Shown here one piece after another: positions 26,585 to 36,787 of a DNA stretch of 64,000 nt. The notes beneath the pieces are model-generated. The model did not search any database. It was not told the origin of the DNA and was given only the letters and a program-made list of their open reading frames with translations. Position numbers and translations under genes: made by a program. Source of the DNA: Streptomyces meridianus (GTDB lineage Bacteria; Actinomycetota; Actinomycetes; Streptomycetales; Streptomycetaceae); NCBI RefSeq assembly GCF_023703325.1, contig NZ_JAMQGM010000014.1, positions 62,001 through 126,000 of the forward strand, given 5' to 3'. The stretch's first letter is position 1. The number at the start of each line of letters is the position of its first letter.

Positions 26585-27877
26585 GTGACCGACGCCCAAG
26601 AAACCGCAGCCGAGACGACACTGCGAGCCTCCGGAGGGACCGCGACATCGACCGCCGACGTTGCGGAATCCGACCGTCCGGCGCCGGTCCCCCTGCTCGA
26701 GCCGCGTGAGGGCATCCCCCCGGTGACCTCCACAGCGGAGGACTTCCAGGCACTGGTCGAGGACTTCGCCGCGGGCACCGGCCCGCTGGCCGTGGACGCC
26801 GAACGCGCCTCGGGGTACCGCTACGGCCAGCGCGCCTATCTCGTCCAGCTGCGCCGTGCCGGTGCGGGCAGCGCCCTGATCGACCCCGTCGGCTGCCCCG
26901 ACTTCTCCGCGCTCGGCCGGGCCGTCGCGGACGCCGAGTGGGTACTGCACGCCGCGAGCCAGGACCTGCCCTGCCTGCGGGACATAGGCATGATCCCCAC
27001 CCGTCTCTTCGACACCGAGCTGGCAGGCCGGCTCGCCGGCTTCGCCCGGGTGGGCCTCGGCGCAATGGTGGAGAACGTCCTCGGCTACGCCCTCGAGAAG
27101 GGCCACTCGGCGGTCGACTGGTCCACTCGGCCACTGCCCGAACCATGGCTGCGCTACGCCGCTCTCGACGTCGAACTGCTCATCGACCTGCGCCATGCGC
27201 TCGAGGAGGAGCTCCGGGAGCAGGGCAAGCTCGAATGGGCCCTCCAGGAGTTCGAAGCCGTGGCGAGCACCCCGCCCCCGGCGCCGCGCAAGGACCCCTG
27301 GCGCCGGACCTCCGGCATGCACAAGATCCGCAGGCGCCGGCAGATGGCCGTGGTGCGGGAGCTGTGGACGGTCCGCGACCGCATCGCCCAGCGACGGGAC
27401 GTCTCCCCCGGCAAGGTCCTGGGAGACGCGGCCGTCGTCGAGGCGGCCCTGTCCGTCCCGGCGAACGTCCAGGCCCTCGCCTCCCTCCCCGGGTTCGGGC
27501 GCACCGGCCGCCGGCAGCTGGAGCAGTGGCAGTCGGCGATCGACCGGGCGCGTGCCCTGCCCGAGTCAGAGCTGCCCCAGCCGGGGCCGCCGGCCGGTGG
27601 CCCGCCGCCCCCGCGCGCCTGGGCCGACAAGGATCCGGTGGCGGCGGCCCGCCTGTCCGCCGCACGCGCCGCCGTGTCGGGCCTGGCCGAGCAGCTGAAC
27701 CTGCCGCAGGAGAACCTGATCACCCCCGACACGGTGCGCCGGCTGTGCTGGGAGCCCCCGGCCGAGCCCGGCACCGAGGCGGTCGCCGCCTTCCTCACTG
27801 CGCACGGCGCACGCCCCTGGCAGGTCGAGCAGACGTCCACGCTGCTGGCCGGGGCGCTGACGGCGACGTCGGACTGA
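26585..27877 (+). CDS. rnd: Ribonuclease D with HRDC domain
   Basis: 430 residues from GTG 26585. RNase D is a 3'-5' exonuclease acting on tRNA and other stable RNA ends. The DEDDy active site is visible: PLAVDAERASGYRYGQRA (Asp, Glu), WVLHAASQDLPCL (Asp) and RYAALDVELLIDL (Tyr, Asp). The HRDC domain lies near residues 230-310 (MHKIRRRRQMAVVRELW, LASLPGFGRTGRRQLEQW), followed by a second helical HRDC-like part. A Thr/Ala-rich leader of about 40 residues precedes the nuclease. The start is very close to the whiI terminator, so its promoter must lie within or just after that hairpin. Confidence 0.94.
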   Translation: MTDAQETAAETTLRASGGTATSTADVAESDRPAPVPLLEPREGIPPVTSTAEDFQALVEDFAAGTGPLAVDAERASGYRYGQRAYLVQLRRAGAGSALIDPVGCPDFSALGRAVADAEWVLHAASQDLPCLRDIGMIPTRLFDTELAGRLAGFARVGLGAMVENVLGYALEKGHSAVDWSTRPLPEPWLRYAALDVELLIDLRHALEEELREQGKLEWALQEFEAVASTPPPAPRKDPWRRTSGMHKIRRRRQMAVVRELWTVRDRIAQRRDVSPGKVLGDAAVVEAALSVPANVQALASLPGFGRTGRRQLEQWQSAIDRARALPESELPQPGPPAGGPPPPRAWADKDPVAAARLSAARAAVSGLAEQLNLPQENLITPDTVRRLCWEPPAEPGTEAVAAFLTAHGARPWQVEQTSTLLAGALTATSD

Positions 27878-28199
27878 CGGCTCACGGCACCGGCCCAAGC
27901 GACGGCTCGCCGCCGCGTCCGCACCGACCGCACTGCGTCCGCACCGGTCGGGCACCGCACCGCGCCCGCCCGCCGGGCCCTCCGTCACGCGACCCGGCGG
28001 AATCCTCGCGCCACCCGCCGTTGCGGCCCCCGTGAGGCGGCGCCGCCCGGCAGGCTTTGCCATGTGATCTGCACCGCTCCCGGCGTCAGGACTGGGCAGC
28101 TTGGTTACCCACAAGTAGCATGACGGAGGAGCCGCCGCCGTGGGCAATCCCGCGGTGGGCCCTGTGCAGTGCCCGTTCCGCATCAGGAGGAGAGCCAAC
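27878..28199 (+). promoter_or_regulatory. Intergenic region upstream of fadAB
   Basis: The 322 bases hold no convincing gene. The left two thirds are extremely GC-rich. The part from about 28095 (CTTGGTTACCCACAAGTAG) is AT-richer, and TAGCAT at 28116 could be a -10 box. AGGAGGAGAG at about 28186-28195 is the ribosome site of the thiolase gene. No FadR-type operator was identified with confidence. Confidence 0.4.
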
Positions 28200-29420
28200 G
28201 TGCCTCGTACCGCTAGGGACGTCGTCTTCGTCGACGGCGTCCGCACCCCGTTCGGCAAGGCGGGCCCGAAGGGCATCTACCACGAGACCCGTGCCGACGA
28301 CCTCGTCGTCAAGTGCATCCGTGAGCTGCTGCGCCGCAACCCCGACCTGCCGCCGGAGCGCATCGACGAGGTCGCCCTCGCCGCCACGACACAGATCGGC
28401 GACCAGGGCCTGACCCTCGGCCGCACCGCGAGCATCCTCGCGGGCCTGCCCCAGTCGGTTCCCGGCTACTCCATCGACCGCATGTGCGCGGGCGCGATGA
28501 CCGCCGTGACGACCACGGCCGGCTCCATCGCCTTCGGCGCGTACGACGTCGTGGTCGCCGGTGGCGTCGAGCACATGGGGCGCCACCCGATGGGTGAAGG
28601 CGTCGACCCCAACCCGCGCTTCGTGTCGGAGAAGCTCGTCGACGAGTCGGCGATGTTCATGGGCATGACCGCGGAGAACCTGCACGACCGGTTCCCGCAC
28701 CTGACGAAGCAGCGCGCCGACGAGTTCGCCGTGCGCAGCCAGGAGAAGGCCGCCAAGGCCTACGCCGACGGGAAGATCCAGTCCGACCTGGTCCCGATCT
28801 CCGTGCGCCGCACCAGCCCCGAGGCGGGCGAGACGGGCTGGGGCCTGGCCACCGCCGACGAGCCGATGCGTCCGGGCACCACCCTGGAAAGCCTGGCCGG
28901 CCTCAAGACGCCGTTCCGCACCGCCGGCCGGGTGACCGCGGGCAACGCCGCCGGCCTCAACGACGGCGCCACCGCCTCGCTCATCGCTGCCGAGGACGTG
29001 GCACGAGAGCTCGGCCTGCCGGTGAAGATGCGTCTGGTGGCCTACTCCTTCGCCGGAGTCGAGCCCGAGGTCATGGGCGTCGGCCCGGTACCGGCGACCG
29101 AGAGGGCCCTGGCCCAGGCCGGCCTGACCATCGACGACATCGGCCTGTTCGAGATCAACGAGGCGTTCGCCGTCCAGGTGCTCGCCCTGCTCGACCACTA
29201 CGGCATCGCCGACGACGACCCGCGCGTCAACCAGTACGGCGGCGCCATCGCCTTCGGCCACCCGCTGGCATCCTCCGGTGTGCGCCTGATGACGCAGCTG
29301 GCACGGCAGTTCGAGGAGCAGCCGCACGTCCGCTACGGCCTGACCACCATGTGCGTCGGCTTCGGCATGGGCGGCACCGTGATCTGGGAGAACCCGCACT
29401 TCGACGGAGGCAGCAAGTGA
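28200..29420 (+). CDS. fadA: Acetyl-CoA C-acyltransferase (thiolase) FadA
   Basis: 406 residues from GTG 28200, 5 bases after AGGAGGAGAG. It cleaves 3-ketoacyl-CoA with CoA in the last step of beta-oxidation. The acylated cysteine is in SIDRMCAGAMTAV near residue 97. The other catalytic residues are the His in GGAIAFGHPLASSG and the Cys in TTMCVGFGMGG. FVDGVRTPFGKAG at the N-terminus and FEINEAFAVQVL are typical. Its stop overlaps the start of fadB (GTGA), so the two are translated together and should form the trifunctional complex. Confidence 0.96.
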   Translation: MPRTARDVVFVDGVRTPFGKAGPKGIYHETRADDLVVKCIRELLRRNPDLPPERIDEVALAATTQIGDQGLTLGRTASILAGLPQSVPGYSIDRMCAGAMTAVTTTAGSIAFGAYDVVVAGGVEHMGRHPMGEGVDPNPRFVSEKLVDESAMFMGMTAENLHDRFPHLTKQRADEFAVRSQEKAAKAYADGKIQSDLVPISVRRTSPEAGETGWGLATADEPMRPGTTLESLAGLKTPFRTAGRVTAGNAAGLNDGATASLIAAEDVARELGLPVKMRLVAYSFAGVEPEVMGVGPVPATERALAQAGLTIDDIGLFEINEAFAVQVLALLDHYGIADDDPRVNQYGGAIAFGHPLASSGVRLMTQLARQFEEQPHVRYGLTTMCVGFGMGGTVIWENPHFDGGSK

Positions 29421-31549
29421 CGACGACCGCAGAGCTTCTCAAGGGGGCGGCCGAGCTGTTCCCCGACGAGGTCGTGACCCAGGCGCACGTACGCCACCTC
29501 GACCTCCCCCAGGGCGCCGGGCGCTTCGCGCTCATCACCCTGGACAACGGCTTCGACCACACCAAGCCGACCACCTTCGGCCCGCAGTCGCTGGCGAACC
29601 TCAACGCCGCTATCGACCAGGTCGAGAAGGAGGCCGCCGAGGGCGGAATCGTCGGCGTCGGCCTCACCGGCAAGCCGTTCATCTTCGCCGTCGGCGCCGA
29701 CCTCAAGGGCGTCGAGCTGCTGAAGCGCCACGAGGAGGCGCTGGCCATCGGCAAGGGCGGCCACGACGTCTTCAAGCGTCTGTCCTCGCTCGCCGTGCCG
29801 ACGTTCGCCTACTACAACGGCGCGGCGATGGGCGGCGGCGTCGAGGCCGGCCTGCACTGCACCTACCGCACCGTCTCGGCCGCGCTGCCGGCCTTCTCCC
29901 TCCCCGAGGTCTTCCTGGGCCTGGTCCCGGGCTGGGGCGGCTGCGCGATCCTGCCGAACCTGATCGGCGCCGACCGCGCGGTCAGCGTGATCATCGAGAA
30001 CTCGCTCAACCAGAACCGGCAGCTCAAGGGCAAGAAGGTCTTCGAACTCGGGATCGCCGACGCGCTCTTCGAGGGCGCCGACTTCCTCGAGCAGTCGCTG
30101 ATCTGGACATCGGCCGTGCTGCGCGGCGAAATCGAGGTCTCCCGCCCCGAGATCGACCGCGGTGAGGGCTGGGAGCAGGCCGTCGCCCGCGGCAAGGCGA
30201 TCGCCGATGCCAAGGTGCACGGCGCCGCCCCGGCCGCCTACCGGGCCCTGGACATCATCGCCCAGGCCAGGAACGGCGACCTGCGAGCCGGCTTCGACGC
30301 CGAGGACCGGGCCCTCGCGGACCTGATCATGGGCGGCGAGCTGCGCAGCGGCATCTACGCCTTCAACCTGGTGCAGAAGCGCGCCAAGCGGCCCGCCGGC
30401 GCTCCGGACAAGAGCCTGGCCCGCCCGGTCGGCAAGGTGGGCGTCGTGGGCGCCGGTCTGATGGCCTCGCAGCTGGCGATGCTGTTCGTGCGCCGCCTCG
30501 AGGTGCCGGTGGTGCTCACCGACATCGACCAGGAGCGCGTCGACAAGGGCGTGGGCTACGTCCACGAGGAGATCGACAAGCTGCTGCTCAAGGGCCGTGT
30601 CAACCAGGACAAGGCCAACCGCCTCAAGGCACTGGTCACGGGCTCGCTCGACAAGGCCGTGGCCTTCGCCGACGCGGACTTCGTCATCGAGGCCGTCTTC
30701 GAGGAGATGGGCGTCAAGCAGAAGGTGTTCGCGGAGCTCGAGGAAGTCGTCCCGGCCCACGCGATCCTCGCCACCAACACCTCCTCGCTGTCCGTCACCG
30801 AGATGGCCTCGAAGCTCGAGCACCCGGAGCGGGTCGTCGGCTTCCACTTCTTCAACCCGGTCGCGATCCTCCCGCTGCTGGAGATCGTGCGCGGCGAGAA
30901 GACCGACGACGCCTCGCTGGCCACGGCCTTCACCGTCGCGAAGAAGCTGAAGAAGACCGCGGTGCTGTGCAAGGACGCCCCGGCGTTCGTCGTGAACCGG
31001 ATCCTGACCCGCTTCATGGGCGAGATCCAGAACGTCATCGACGAGGGCACCCCGATTGCCACCGCGGAGAAGGCGATCGAGCCGCTCGGCCTGCCGATGT
31101 CGCCGCTCCAGCTGCTGGAGCTGGTCGGTCCGGCCGTCGCGCTGCACGTGTCGGAGACGCTCAACCGCGCGTTCCCGGACCGCTTCACGGTGTCCGCGAA
31201 CCTGGCAGCCGTCGTCAAGGCGGGCAAGCGCGGCTTCTTCGTCCACGACTCCGGGAAGCCCGAGCTCGACCCCGAGGTCGCGGCCCTCATGCAGCAGGGC
31301 GACTCCGCTCTGACGGAGGAGCAGGCGCGCGACCGCGTCCTCGACGCCGTCGCCCAGGAGATCGGCCTGATGCTCGACGAGGGCGTCGTCGCCGAGGCAC
31401 AGGACATCGACCTGTGCCTGATCACCGGCGCCGGCTGGCCGTTCCACCTGGGTGGCATCACGCCGTACCTGGACCGTGAGGGAGTCTCCGAGCGGGTCAA
31501 CGGCAAGCGGTTCCTGGAACAGGGCGTCGCGAGCGTCCCGTCCGCCTGA
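29417..31549 (+). CDS. fadB: Fatty acid oxidation multifunctional protein FadB
   Basis: 710 residues from GTG 29417, overlapping fadA by four bases. Residues 1-300 are the enoyl-CoA hydratase/isomerase part, with FIFAVGADLKGVE, NGAAMGGGVEAGLHC and FLGLVPGWGG. A Rossmann fold follows near residue 340 (VGVVGAGLMASQLAMLF), then 3-hydroxyacyl-CoA dehydrogenase marks ILATNTSSLSVTEMAS and VVGFHFFNPVAILPLLEIVR with the catalytic His. The C-terminal part repeats the dehydrogenase helical domain (KAGKRGFFVHD). It hydrates and then oxidises acyl-CoA in beta-oxidation. A strong terminator follows 15 bases after the stop. Confidence 0.96.
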   Translation: MTTTAELLKGAAELFPDEVVTQAHVRHLDLPQGAGRFALITLDNGFDHTKPTTFGPQSLANLNAAIDQVEKEAAEGGIVGVGLTGKPFIFAVGADLKGVELLKRHEEALAIGKGGHDVFKRLSSLAVPTFAYYNGAAMGGGVEAGLHCTYRTVSAALPAFSLPEVFLGLVPGWGGCAILPNLIGADRAVSVIIENSLNQNRQLKGKKVFELGIADALFEGADFLEQSLIWTSAVLRGEIEVSRPEIDRGEGWEQAVARGKAIADAKVHGAAPAAYRALDIIAQARNGDLRAGFDAEDRALADLIMGGELRSGIYAFNLVQKRAKRPAGAPDKSLARPVGKVGVVGAGLMASQLAMLFVRRLEVPVVLTDIDQERVDKGVGYVHEEIDKLLLKGRVNQDKANRLKALVTGSLDKAVAFADADFVIEAVFEEMGVKQKVFAELEEVVPAHAILATNTSSLSVTEMASKLEHPERVVGFHFFNPVAILPLLEIVRGEKTDDASLATAFTVAKKLKKTAVLCKDAPAFVVNRILTRFMGEIQNVIDEGTPIATAEKAIEPLGLPMSPLQLLELVGPAVALHVSETLNRAFPDRFTVSANLAAVVKAGKRGFFVHDSGKPELDPEVAALMQQGDSALTEEQARDRVLDAVAQEIGLMLDEGVVAEAQDIDLCLITGAGWPFHLGGITPYLDREGVSERVNGKRFLEQGVASVPSA

Positions 31550-31564
31550 CCCTCCCTCGGACAC

Positions 31565-31600
31565 CGGCGCCCGTCCTCCCCTCGGGGAGGGCGGGCGCCG
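31565..31600. terminator. Terminator hairpin between fadB and the convergent glycosyltransferase gene
   Basis: CGGCGCCCGTCCTCCCC and GGGGAGGGCGGGCGCCG form a 17-base-pair stem with one T-G wobble and a 2-base loop. The gap between the convergent stops is only 60 bases, so it probably serves both directions. Confidence 0.85.
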
Positions 31601-31609
31601 CTGCGCCGG

Positions 31610-33151
31610 TCAGCCCTTCCGGGGCCCGTAGAGAACCGCCCCGTCCACCGTGGCGACCGGCTCGTAGCGGGCCCGCAGCAACGACCTCAGGGGCGGCACA
31701 CGCTCCGGTGCGTAGGGCTTGCCCCGCGAGTCGTCGACGATCAACTCGGGTGGCCCGGTGCGCATTTCCTCGTGGAAGGCTGCCCAGCCGCCGCGCACCG
31801 CGTACTTCTCGCCCACCCGGGGACCGTCCCGGCCGCCACTGAAGTTGGTGAGCAGACCGGCCGTCAGATAACGGCTGGCGGGGGTGCGCCCGGCCAGCCA
31901 GTACTGCTCGGGGTGCATCCCCCAGATGAACACCCGCGCCCCGGCCGGCGTGCGCGCCCGCACCGCCGCCGCGACCTGCCGCGCGTGATCGAGCTCCGGC
32001 CGCGGCGCGAGCAGGCCCCAGACGAGGAAGGCCAGACACGGGACGACAGTCGTCAGGGCTCTCCGGACGGCGCGAACGGGCGGCAGCGCGGCCAGTGCGG
32101 CCGTCCCGAGGAGGACCAGCGGGGGGACCAGCTGGAGGTAGTAGTGGCCGAAGAAGTGGAAGCCCGCCGCCACGGCCACCGCCGACGCCACCAGCCACAG
32201 CCACAGGTCGGGAGCGCGCCCCCCGGCCGCCGGGCAGCCGGAGGAGGCCCGGCGGCCCGCCTCGGCCAGGGCCGCGAGAAGCCCGATCGCGGCGCCGGAC
32301 AGCAGCATGGCGCTGGCCACGGCCCGCAGCAGCACGTGCATCTCCGAGCCGGTGAACGAGGCGTACTCCCCGGAGCCCGTGACGGTCCAGAACAGAAAGC
32401 CGGACGGCTCGGTGGCGAGCGCTGCGCCCAGCACGGGAAGCACCAGGCCGCAGGCTGTCCGCCGGACGGCCGGCGCACGGCGCCCGGGAGCCGTCTGCCG
32501 CCAGAGCAGCCAGAGCACCGGAAGCAGCACGGCCCCGCCGGTCTGCTTGGTGAGCGCGGCGGCTGCCACACAGAGCCCGGCAGCCGCCCAGTGACGGCGT
32601 TCCGCGCACCGGACGGCCGCTACGGTGAACGGAAGTATGAACACCTCGAACGTCGCGGCCTGCGTGTCCTGCGGGTTGAGACCGAGTGAGACCAGCAGGA
32701 ACAGCACCCCGGCAGCCCAGCCCGCCCGCGGTCCCCACCGGTGCAGGGCGACGGCCGCGAGCAGTGCCGCAGTGGCGAACTGGGCGAACACCGCGGCAAC
32801 GCGCAGCGGCAGCAGCGAGTCGTCGCCGAAGAGCGCGAACGCGCCCTGGTACAGCCAGGGAAGCAGGGGCGGCTTCCGGTCGACCACCGTGTCGTACAGG
32901 GATCCCCCCGCGGCGAGCATCCGGGCCTGGGTCGCGAGATACCCCTCGTCCGGGCTCCACACCTGCCGCAAGAAGGACGGCAGCCGGGTCAGCAGGGCCA
33001 CCGCGGCCAGGAGGGGCAGCAGCCGGGACCAGCGGAGCCGCCCGCCGGAAGCAGGGCGCCCGGCCGGCCGCGGGACGGCGGGACGCGGGGCGGGAACGGC
33101 GACCGACGCCGGCGTTCGGGTCGTGACGGTGCGCAGAGGCGGCGCTGACAT
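31610..33151 (-). CDS. GT-C-type integral membrane glycosyltransferase (ArnT/PMT-like)
   Basis: 513 residues from ATG 33151 with about 10-11 membrane segments. After a basic Pro-rich cytosolic leader, the first helix leads to RQVWSPDEGYLATQARML; the SPDEGY acidic pair is the catalytic/metal loop of lipid-phosphosugar-dependent GT-C enzymes. SLYDTVVDRKPPLLPWLYQG matches the second loop with its Lys-Pro-Pro. The C-terminal soluble part has RVFIWGMHPEQYWLAGRTPA and ends with a small outer domain (PELIVDDSRGKPY). Donor and acceptor are unknown; a polyprenyl-phosphate sugar and a cell-wall or protein acceptor are typical. It lies 15 bases after the permease gene on the same strand. Confidence 0.85.
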   Translation of the reverse strand: MSAPPLRTVTTRTPASVAVPAPRPAVPRPAGRPASGGRLRWSRLLPLLAAVALLTRLPSFLRQVWSPDEGYLATQARMLAAGGSLYDTVVDRKPPLLPWLYQGAFALFGDDSLLPLRVAAVFAQFATAALLAAVALHRWGPRAGWAAGVLFLLVSLGLNPQDTQAATFEVFILPFTVAAVRCAERRHWAAAGLCVAAAALTKQTGGAVLLPVLWLLWRQTAPGRRAPAVRRTACGLVLPVLGAALATEPSGFLFWTVTGSGEYASFTGSEMHVLLRAVASAMLLSGAAIGLLAALAEAGRRASSGCPAAGGRAPDLWLWLVASAVAVAAGFHFFGHYYLQLVPPLVLLGTAALAALPPVRAVRRALTTVVPCLAFLVWGLLAPRPELDHARQVAAAVRARTPAGARVFIWGMHPEQYWLAGRTPASRYLTAGLLTNFSGGRDGPRVGEKYAVRGGWAAFHEEMRTGPPELIVDDSRGKPYAPERVPPLRSLLRARYEPVATVDGAVLYGPRKG

Positions 33152-33166
33152 GGCCTCCGGCCCGGG

Positions 33167-34681
33167 TTACCGGTGGATCCCGGCCGGTGGGTTCAGCCGA
33201 CTGTGGCTGCGCCCGTAGACGAAGTAGAGAAGGACGCCGATGACCATCCAGATCCCGAACCGCACCCAGGTCTCGGCCGGGAGGTTGATCATCAGCCAGA
33301 GCGAGGCGAGGACGGAGAGAGCGGGCAGCAGCGGCACCAGCGGAGTGCGGAACGCCCGGGGCAGCTCCGGACGGGTGCGACGCAGGATGACGACGCCGAC
33401 GGCCACCACGACGAACGCGAAGAGCGTGCCGATGTTCACCAGGGCCGCCAGTTCCGAGATGCTGGTGAATCCCGCGATGACGGCGATGATCCCGCCGAGC
33501 AGGATGGTCGAGCGGTAGGGCGTGCCGAACCGGGGGTGCACGCGGGAGAAGAAGCGCGGGAGCAGCCCGTCGCGGCTCATGGCGAAGAACACCCGGGTCT
33601 GCCCGAGCAGCAGGATCAGGCACACCGTGGTGAGGCCGACCGCGGCGCCGAAGCTGATGACACCGGCGTAGAAGGGGTGCCCGGTGGCCTTGAAGGCGTC
33701 GGCGAGCGGTGCGTCGACGCTGAGCTCGGTGTACTTCTGCATGCCGGTCACGACGATGGACACCGCCACGTAGAGCGCGGTGCAGATGAACAGCGAGCCG
33801 AGGATGCCGCGGGGCATGTCGCGCTGCGGATTCCGGGTCTCCTCCGCGGCCGTCGCCACGATGTCGAAGCCGATGAAGGCGAAGAAGACCACGGCTGCGG
33901 CGGTGAAGATGCCCTGCACGCCGAAGTTCGTCGGCTCGTAGCCGAACATCAGCTGGATGAGCGGGGCCTGGAGCCCGGCCCCCTCGACGGTTCCCTTGGC
34001 CGGAGGGACGAACGGGTCGTAGTTGGCGCTGTCGATGAAGAAGGCACCGGCGACGATGACGATCAGCACGACGGTCACCTTGATGGCGACGACGACCTGG
34101 GTGACCCGTGCGGACAGCTTCATGCCCGCGACGAGGATGCCGGTCAGCAGCAGCACCAGCAGGAACGCGAGGAGATCGAACCCGAAGCCTGTCTCGTCGC
34201 TGGTACCCGACAGGGCCTGCGGAAGACTCCAGCCGATGTTGTCCATCAGCGATCTGATGTATCCCGACCAGCCGACGGCCACCACCGCGGTGCCCAGCGC
34301 GAACTCGAGGATCAGGTCCCAGCCGATGATCCAGGCGGCAAGCTCTCCCAGGGACGCGTAGGAGAACGTGTACGCCGATCCGGCTACGGGCACGGTGGAG
34401 GCGAACTCGGCATAGCAGAGGGCGGCGAGAGCGCACACGATGCCTGCGACGACGAACGCGAGCGCGGTGGCCGGGCCTGCGTTCTCCTTGGCCACGGCAC
34501 CGGTGAGGACGAAGATGCCGGTGCCGATGATGACGCCGACGCCGAAGACCGTGAGGTCGAGGGCGGAGAGCGACCGGCGCAGCGCGTGCTCGGGCTCCTC
34601 GGTGTCCTTGATGGACTGCTCGACCGACTTGGTCCGGAGCCAGCCTCCGGATCGGCTGCTCGCGTCGTCCTCGATGCTCAC
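33167..34681 (-). CDS. APC-family amino acid permease (CAT type)
   Basis: 504 residues from GTG 34681, chosen because GGAGG lies 7 bases upstream; a longer frame lacks such a site. About 13-14 membrane segments are visible. The first helix LTVFGVGVIIGTGIFVLTG holds the GxGIIGTGIF substrate-binding break, and AYTFSYASLGELAAWIIGW is the second landmark. FFAFIGFDIVATAAEETRNP is the signature of cationic-amino-acid transporter relatives. It imports amino acids by proton or sodium coupling, or exchanges them. The C-terminal YGRSHSRLNPPAG is cytosolic. It probably shares a transcript with the glycosyltransferase gene downstream. Confidence 0.93.
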   Translation of the reverse strand: MSIEDDASSRSGGWLRTKSVEQSIKDTEEPEHALRRSLSALDLTVFGVGVIIGTGIFVLTGAVAKENAGPATALAFVVAGIVCALAALCYAEFASTVPVAGSAYTFSYASLGELAAWIIGWDLILEFALGTAVVAVGWSGYIRSLMDNIGWSLPQALSGTSDETGFGFDLLAFLLVLLLTGILVAGMKLSARVTQVVVAIKVTVVLIVIVAGAFFIDSANYDPFVPPAKGTVEGAGLQAPLIQLMFGYEPTNFGVQGIFTAAAVVFFAFIGFDIVATAAEETRNPQRDMPRGILGSLFICTALYVAVSIVVTGMQKYTELSVDAPLADAFKATGHPFYAGVISFGAAVGLTTVCLILLLGQTRVFFAMSRDGLLPRFFSRVHPRFGTPYRSTILLGGIIAVIAGFTSISELAALVNIGTLFAFVVVAVGVVILRRTRPELPRAFRTPLVPLLPALSVLASLWLMINLPAETWVRFGIWMVIGVLLYFVYGRSHSRLNPPAGIHR

Positions 34682-34802
34682 CGGCGTACCTCCACGCGTC
34701 TTCGTCCGCGTCATCGTTCTCGCAGCGGAGGTGCGTCCGGGTCCGCACACAGCAGCGGGCCCGGGGATTCACCCGATCAGATGCCCGACCGGAACCACGA
34801 AT

Positions 34803-34843
34803 GGGCCGGTCGGACCACCCTCGAGAGGGAATCCGACCGGCCC
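34803..34843 (-). terminator. Terminator hairpin after dxs
   Basis: GGGCCGGTCGGA and TCCGACCGGCCC pair perfectly over 12 bases around a 17-base loop. The hairpin is 25 bases beyond the dxs stop and upstream of the permease gene, which needs its own promoter in the same gap (34682-34867). Confidence 0.8.
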
Positions 34844-34867
34844 GGTGCGCAGTACGCGGATGCGACG

Positions 34868-36787
34868 TCAGTCGCGCGCCGCCTCGGCGGGCTCCTTGTC
34901 GTAACGGCCGTCGAGCTTGGAGACCAGCCCGGTGATCTGCCGGGCGATGTCCGGGGCGGTCAGCCCGATCTCGGCGAGGATCTCCTTGCGGCTGGCATGG
35001 TCGAGGAACCGCTCCGGGATGCCGAAGTCACGCAGCGGCACGTCCACGCCCGCGTCCCGCAGTGCCTGGGCGATCGCCGAACCGACGCCTCCGGTACGGA
35101 TGTTGTCCTCGACGGTGACCACCACGCGGTGCTGCTCGGCGAGCGCGGGCAGCTGCTCGTCGACCGGCTTCACCCAGCGCGGGTCGACCACGGTCGTGGA
35201 GAAGCCCTGCTTGTCGAGAAGATCGGCGATCTCCAGGCACATCGGGGCGAGCGCGCCCACCGAGACCAGGAGGACGTCGGGACGGGTGCCCTCGGACGGA
35301 CGGCTGAGGACGTCCATGCCGCCGATCCGGCCCACCGCCTCGACGGCCGGGCCGACCGCGCCCTTGGAGTAGCGCACGACCGTGGGGGCGTCGTCGACCC
35401 GGACCGCCTCGCGCAACTGGGCGCGCACCTGGTCGGCGTCGCGCGGGGCAGCGATCCGCAGGCCCGGGACGACCTGCAGGATCGACATGTCCCACATGCC
35501 GTTGTGCGAGGCGCCGTCGGTGCCGGTGACCCCGGCGCGATCGAGCACGAACGTCACCCCGCACCTGTGCAGGGCCACGTCCATCAGCACCTGGTCGAAG
35601 GCGCGGTTGAGGAAGGTGGCGTAGACGGCGAAGACGGGGTGCAGACCGCCGGTGGCCAGCCCGGCCGCGGAGACGGCGGCGTGCTGCTCGGCGATGCCCA
35701 CGTCGTAGACGCGGTCCGGGAACTCGTCGGCGAACTCCTGGAGGCCCACGGGCTGCATCATCGCTGCGGTGATGGCGACGATGTCCTCGCGCTCCCGGCC
35801 GAGTGCGACCATCTCCTCGCTGAAGACCGAGGTCCAGTCCGCGCCGGAGGCCGCGATCGGCAGGCCGGTGTCGGGGTGGATCTTGCCGATGCCGTGGAAA
35901 CGGTCGGCCTCGTCCTGCTCGGCGGGCTGGTAGCCGCGGCCCTTCTGGGTGAGGCAGTGGACGATGACCGGACCGCCGAAGCGCTTGGCGCGCTGCAGCG
36001 CGGACTCCAGCGCCTCGATGTCGTGGCCGTCGATCGGACCGACGTACTTCAGGCCGAGGTCCTCGAACATGCCCTGCGGGGCGATGAAGTCCTTGAGGCC
36101 CTTCTTGGCGCCGTGCAGCGTCTCGTACAGCGGTTTGCCGACCACGGGGGTGCGGTTCAGCAGCATCTCCTTGCCGCGGGCGAGGAAACGCTCGTAGCCG
36201 TCGGTGGTGCGGAGCGTGGCCAGGTGGTTGGCGAGACCGCCGATGGTGGGCGCGTAGGAGCGCTCGTTGTCGTTGACGACGATGACGAGCGGACGGTCCT
36301 TGGCGTCGGCGATGTTGTTGAGTGCCTCCCAGGCCATGCCACCGGTGAGCGCGCCGTCGCCGATGACCGCGACGACGTGGTCGTTGCGGCGCAGCACCTC
36401 GTTGGCCTTGGCCAGGCCGTCCGCCCAGCCGAGCACGGTGGAGGCGTGGCTGTTCTCGATGACGTCGTGCTCGGACTCGGCGCGCGACGGGTAGCCCGAC
36501 AGGCCGCCCTTGCCCTTGAGCTTCGAGAAGTCCTGACGCCCCGTGAGCAGCTTGTGGACGTAGCTCTGGTGGCCGGTGTCGAAGAGCACCTTGTCCTGGG
36601 GCGAGTGGAAGACGCGGTGCAGAGCGATGGTCAGTTCGACGACACCGAGGTTGGGTCCGAGGTGGCCCCCGGTCTTCGACACGGCGTCGACGAGGAAGGT
36701 CCGGATCTCGCCGGCCAGCTGCTCCAGCTGCTCCGGGCCCAGCCGGTCCAGATCGCGCGGTCCCCTGATGCGGGTCAGCAGCGCCAC
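34868..36787 (-). CDS. dxs: 1-deoxy-D-xylulose-5-phosphate synthase Dxs
   Basis: 639 residues from GTG 36787, with AAGGAGG 5 bases upstream. Dxs joins pyruvate and glyceraldehyde 3-phosphate with thiamine diphosphate, the first step of the MEP route to isoprenoids. The N-terminal [18 protein letters not shown] contains the catalytic His, and [16 protein letters not shown] (near residue 145) binds the cofactor. The transketolase motif is [33 protein letters not shown] holds the proton-relay Glu. A full-length, housekeeping-type copy. Downstream a terminator separates it from the permease gene, and upstream from the xyl operon. Confidence 0.97.
   Translation of the reverse strand: MALLTRIRGPRDLDRLGPEQLEQLAGEIRTFLVDAVSKTGGHLGPNLGVVELTIALHRVFHSPQDKVLFDTGHQSYVHKLLTGRQDFSKLKGKGGLSGYPSRAESEHDVIENSHASTVLGWADGLAKANEVLRRNDHVVAVIGDGALTGGMAWEALNNIADAKDRPLVIVVNDNERSYAPTIGGLANHLATLRTTDGYERFLARGKEMLLNRTPVVGKPLYETLHGAKKGLKDFIAPQGMFEDLGLKYVGPIDGHDIEALESALQRAKRFGGPVIVHCLTQKGRGYQPAEQDEADRFHGIGKIHPDTGLPIAASGADWTSVFSEEMVALGREREDIVAITAAMMQPVGLQEFADEFPDRVYDVGIAEQHAAVSAAGLATGGLHPVFAVYATFLNRAFDQVLMDVALHRCGVTFVLDRAGVTGTDGASHNGMWDMSILQVVPGLRIAAPRDADQVRAQLREAVRVDDAPTVVRYSKGAVGPAVEAVGRIGGMDVLSRPSEGTRPDVLLVSVGALAPMCLEIADLLDKQGFSTTVVDPRWVKPVDEQLPALAEQHRVVVTVEDNIRTGGVGSAIAQALRDAGVDVPLRDFGIPERFLDHASRKEILAEIGLTAPDIARQITGLVSKLDGRYDKEPAEAARD

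Noticed and set aside
31497..34772. A 1,091-codon open frame on the minus strand
   Set aside because: It runs in another frame of the glycosyltransferase and permease genes on the same strand, and its product is Arg/Pro/Gly-rich noise.
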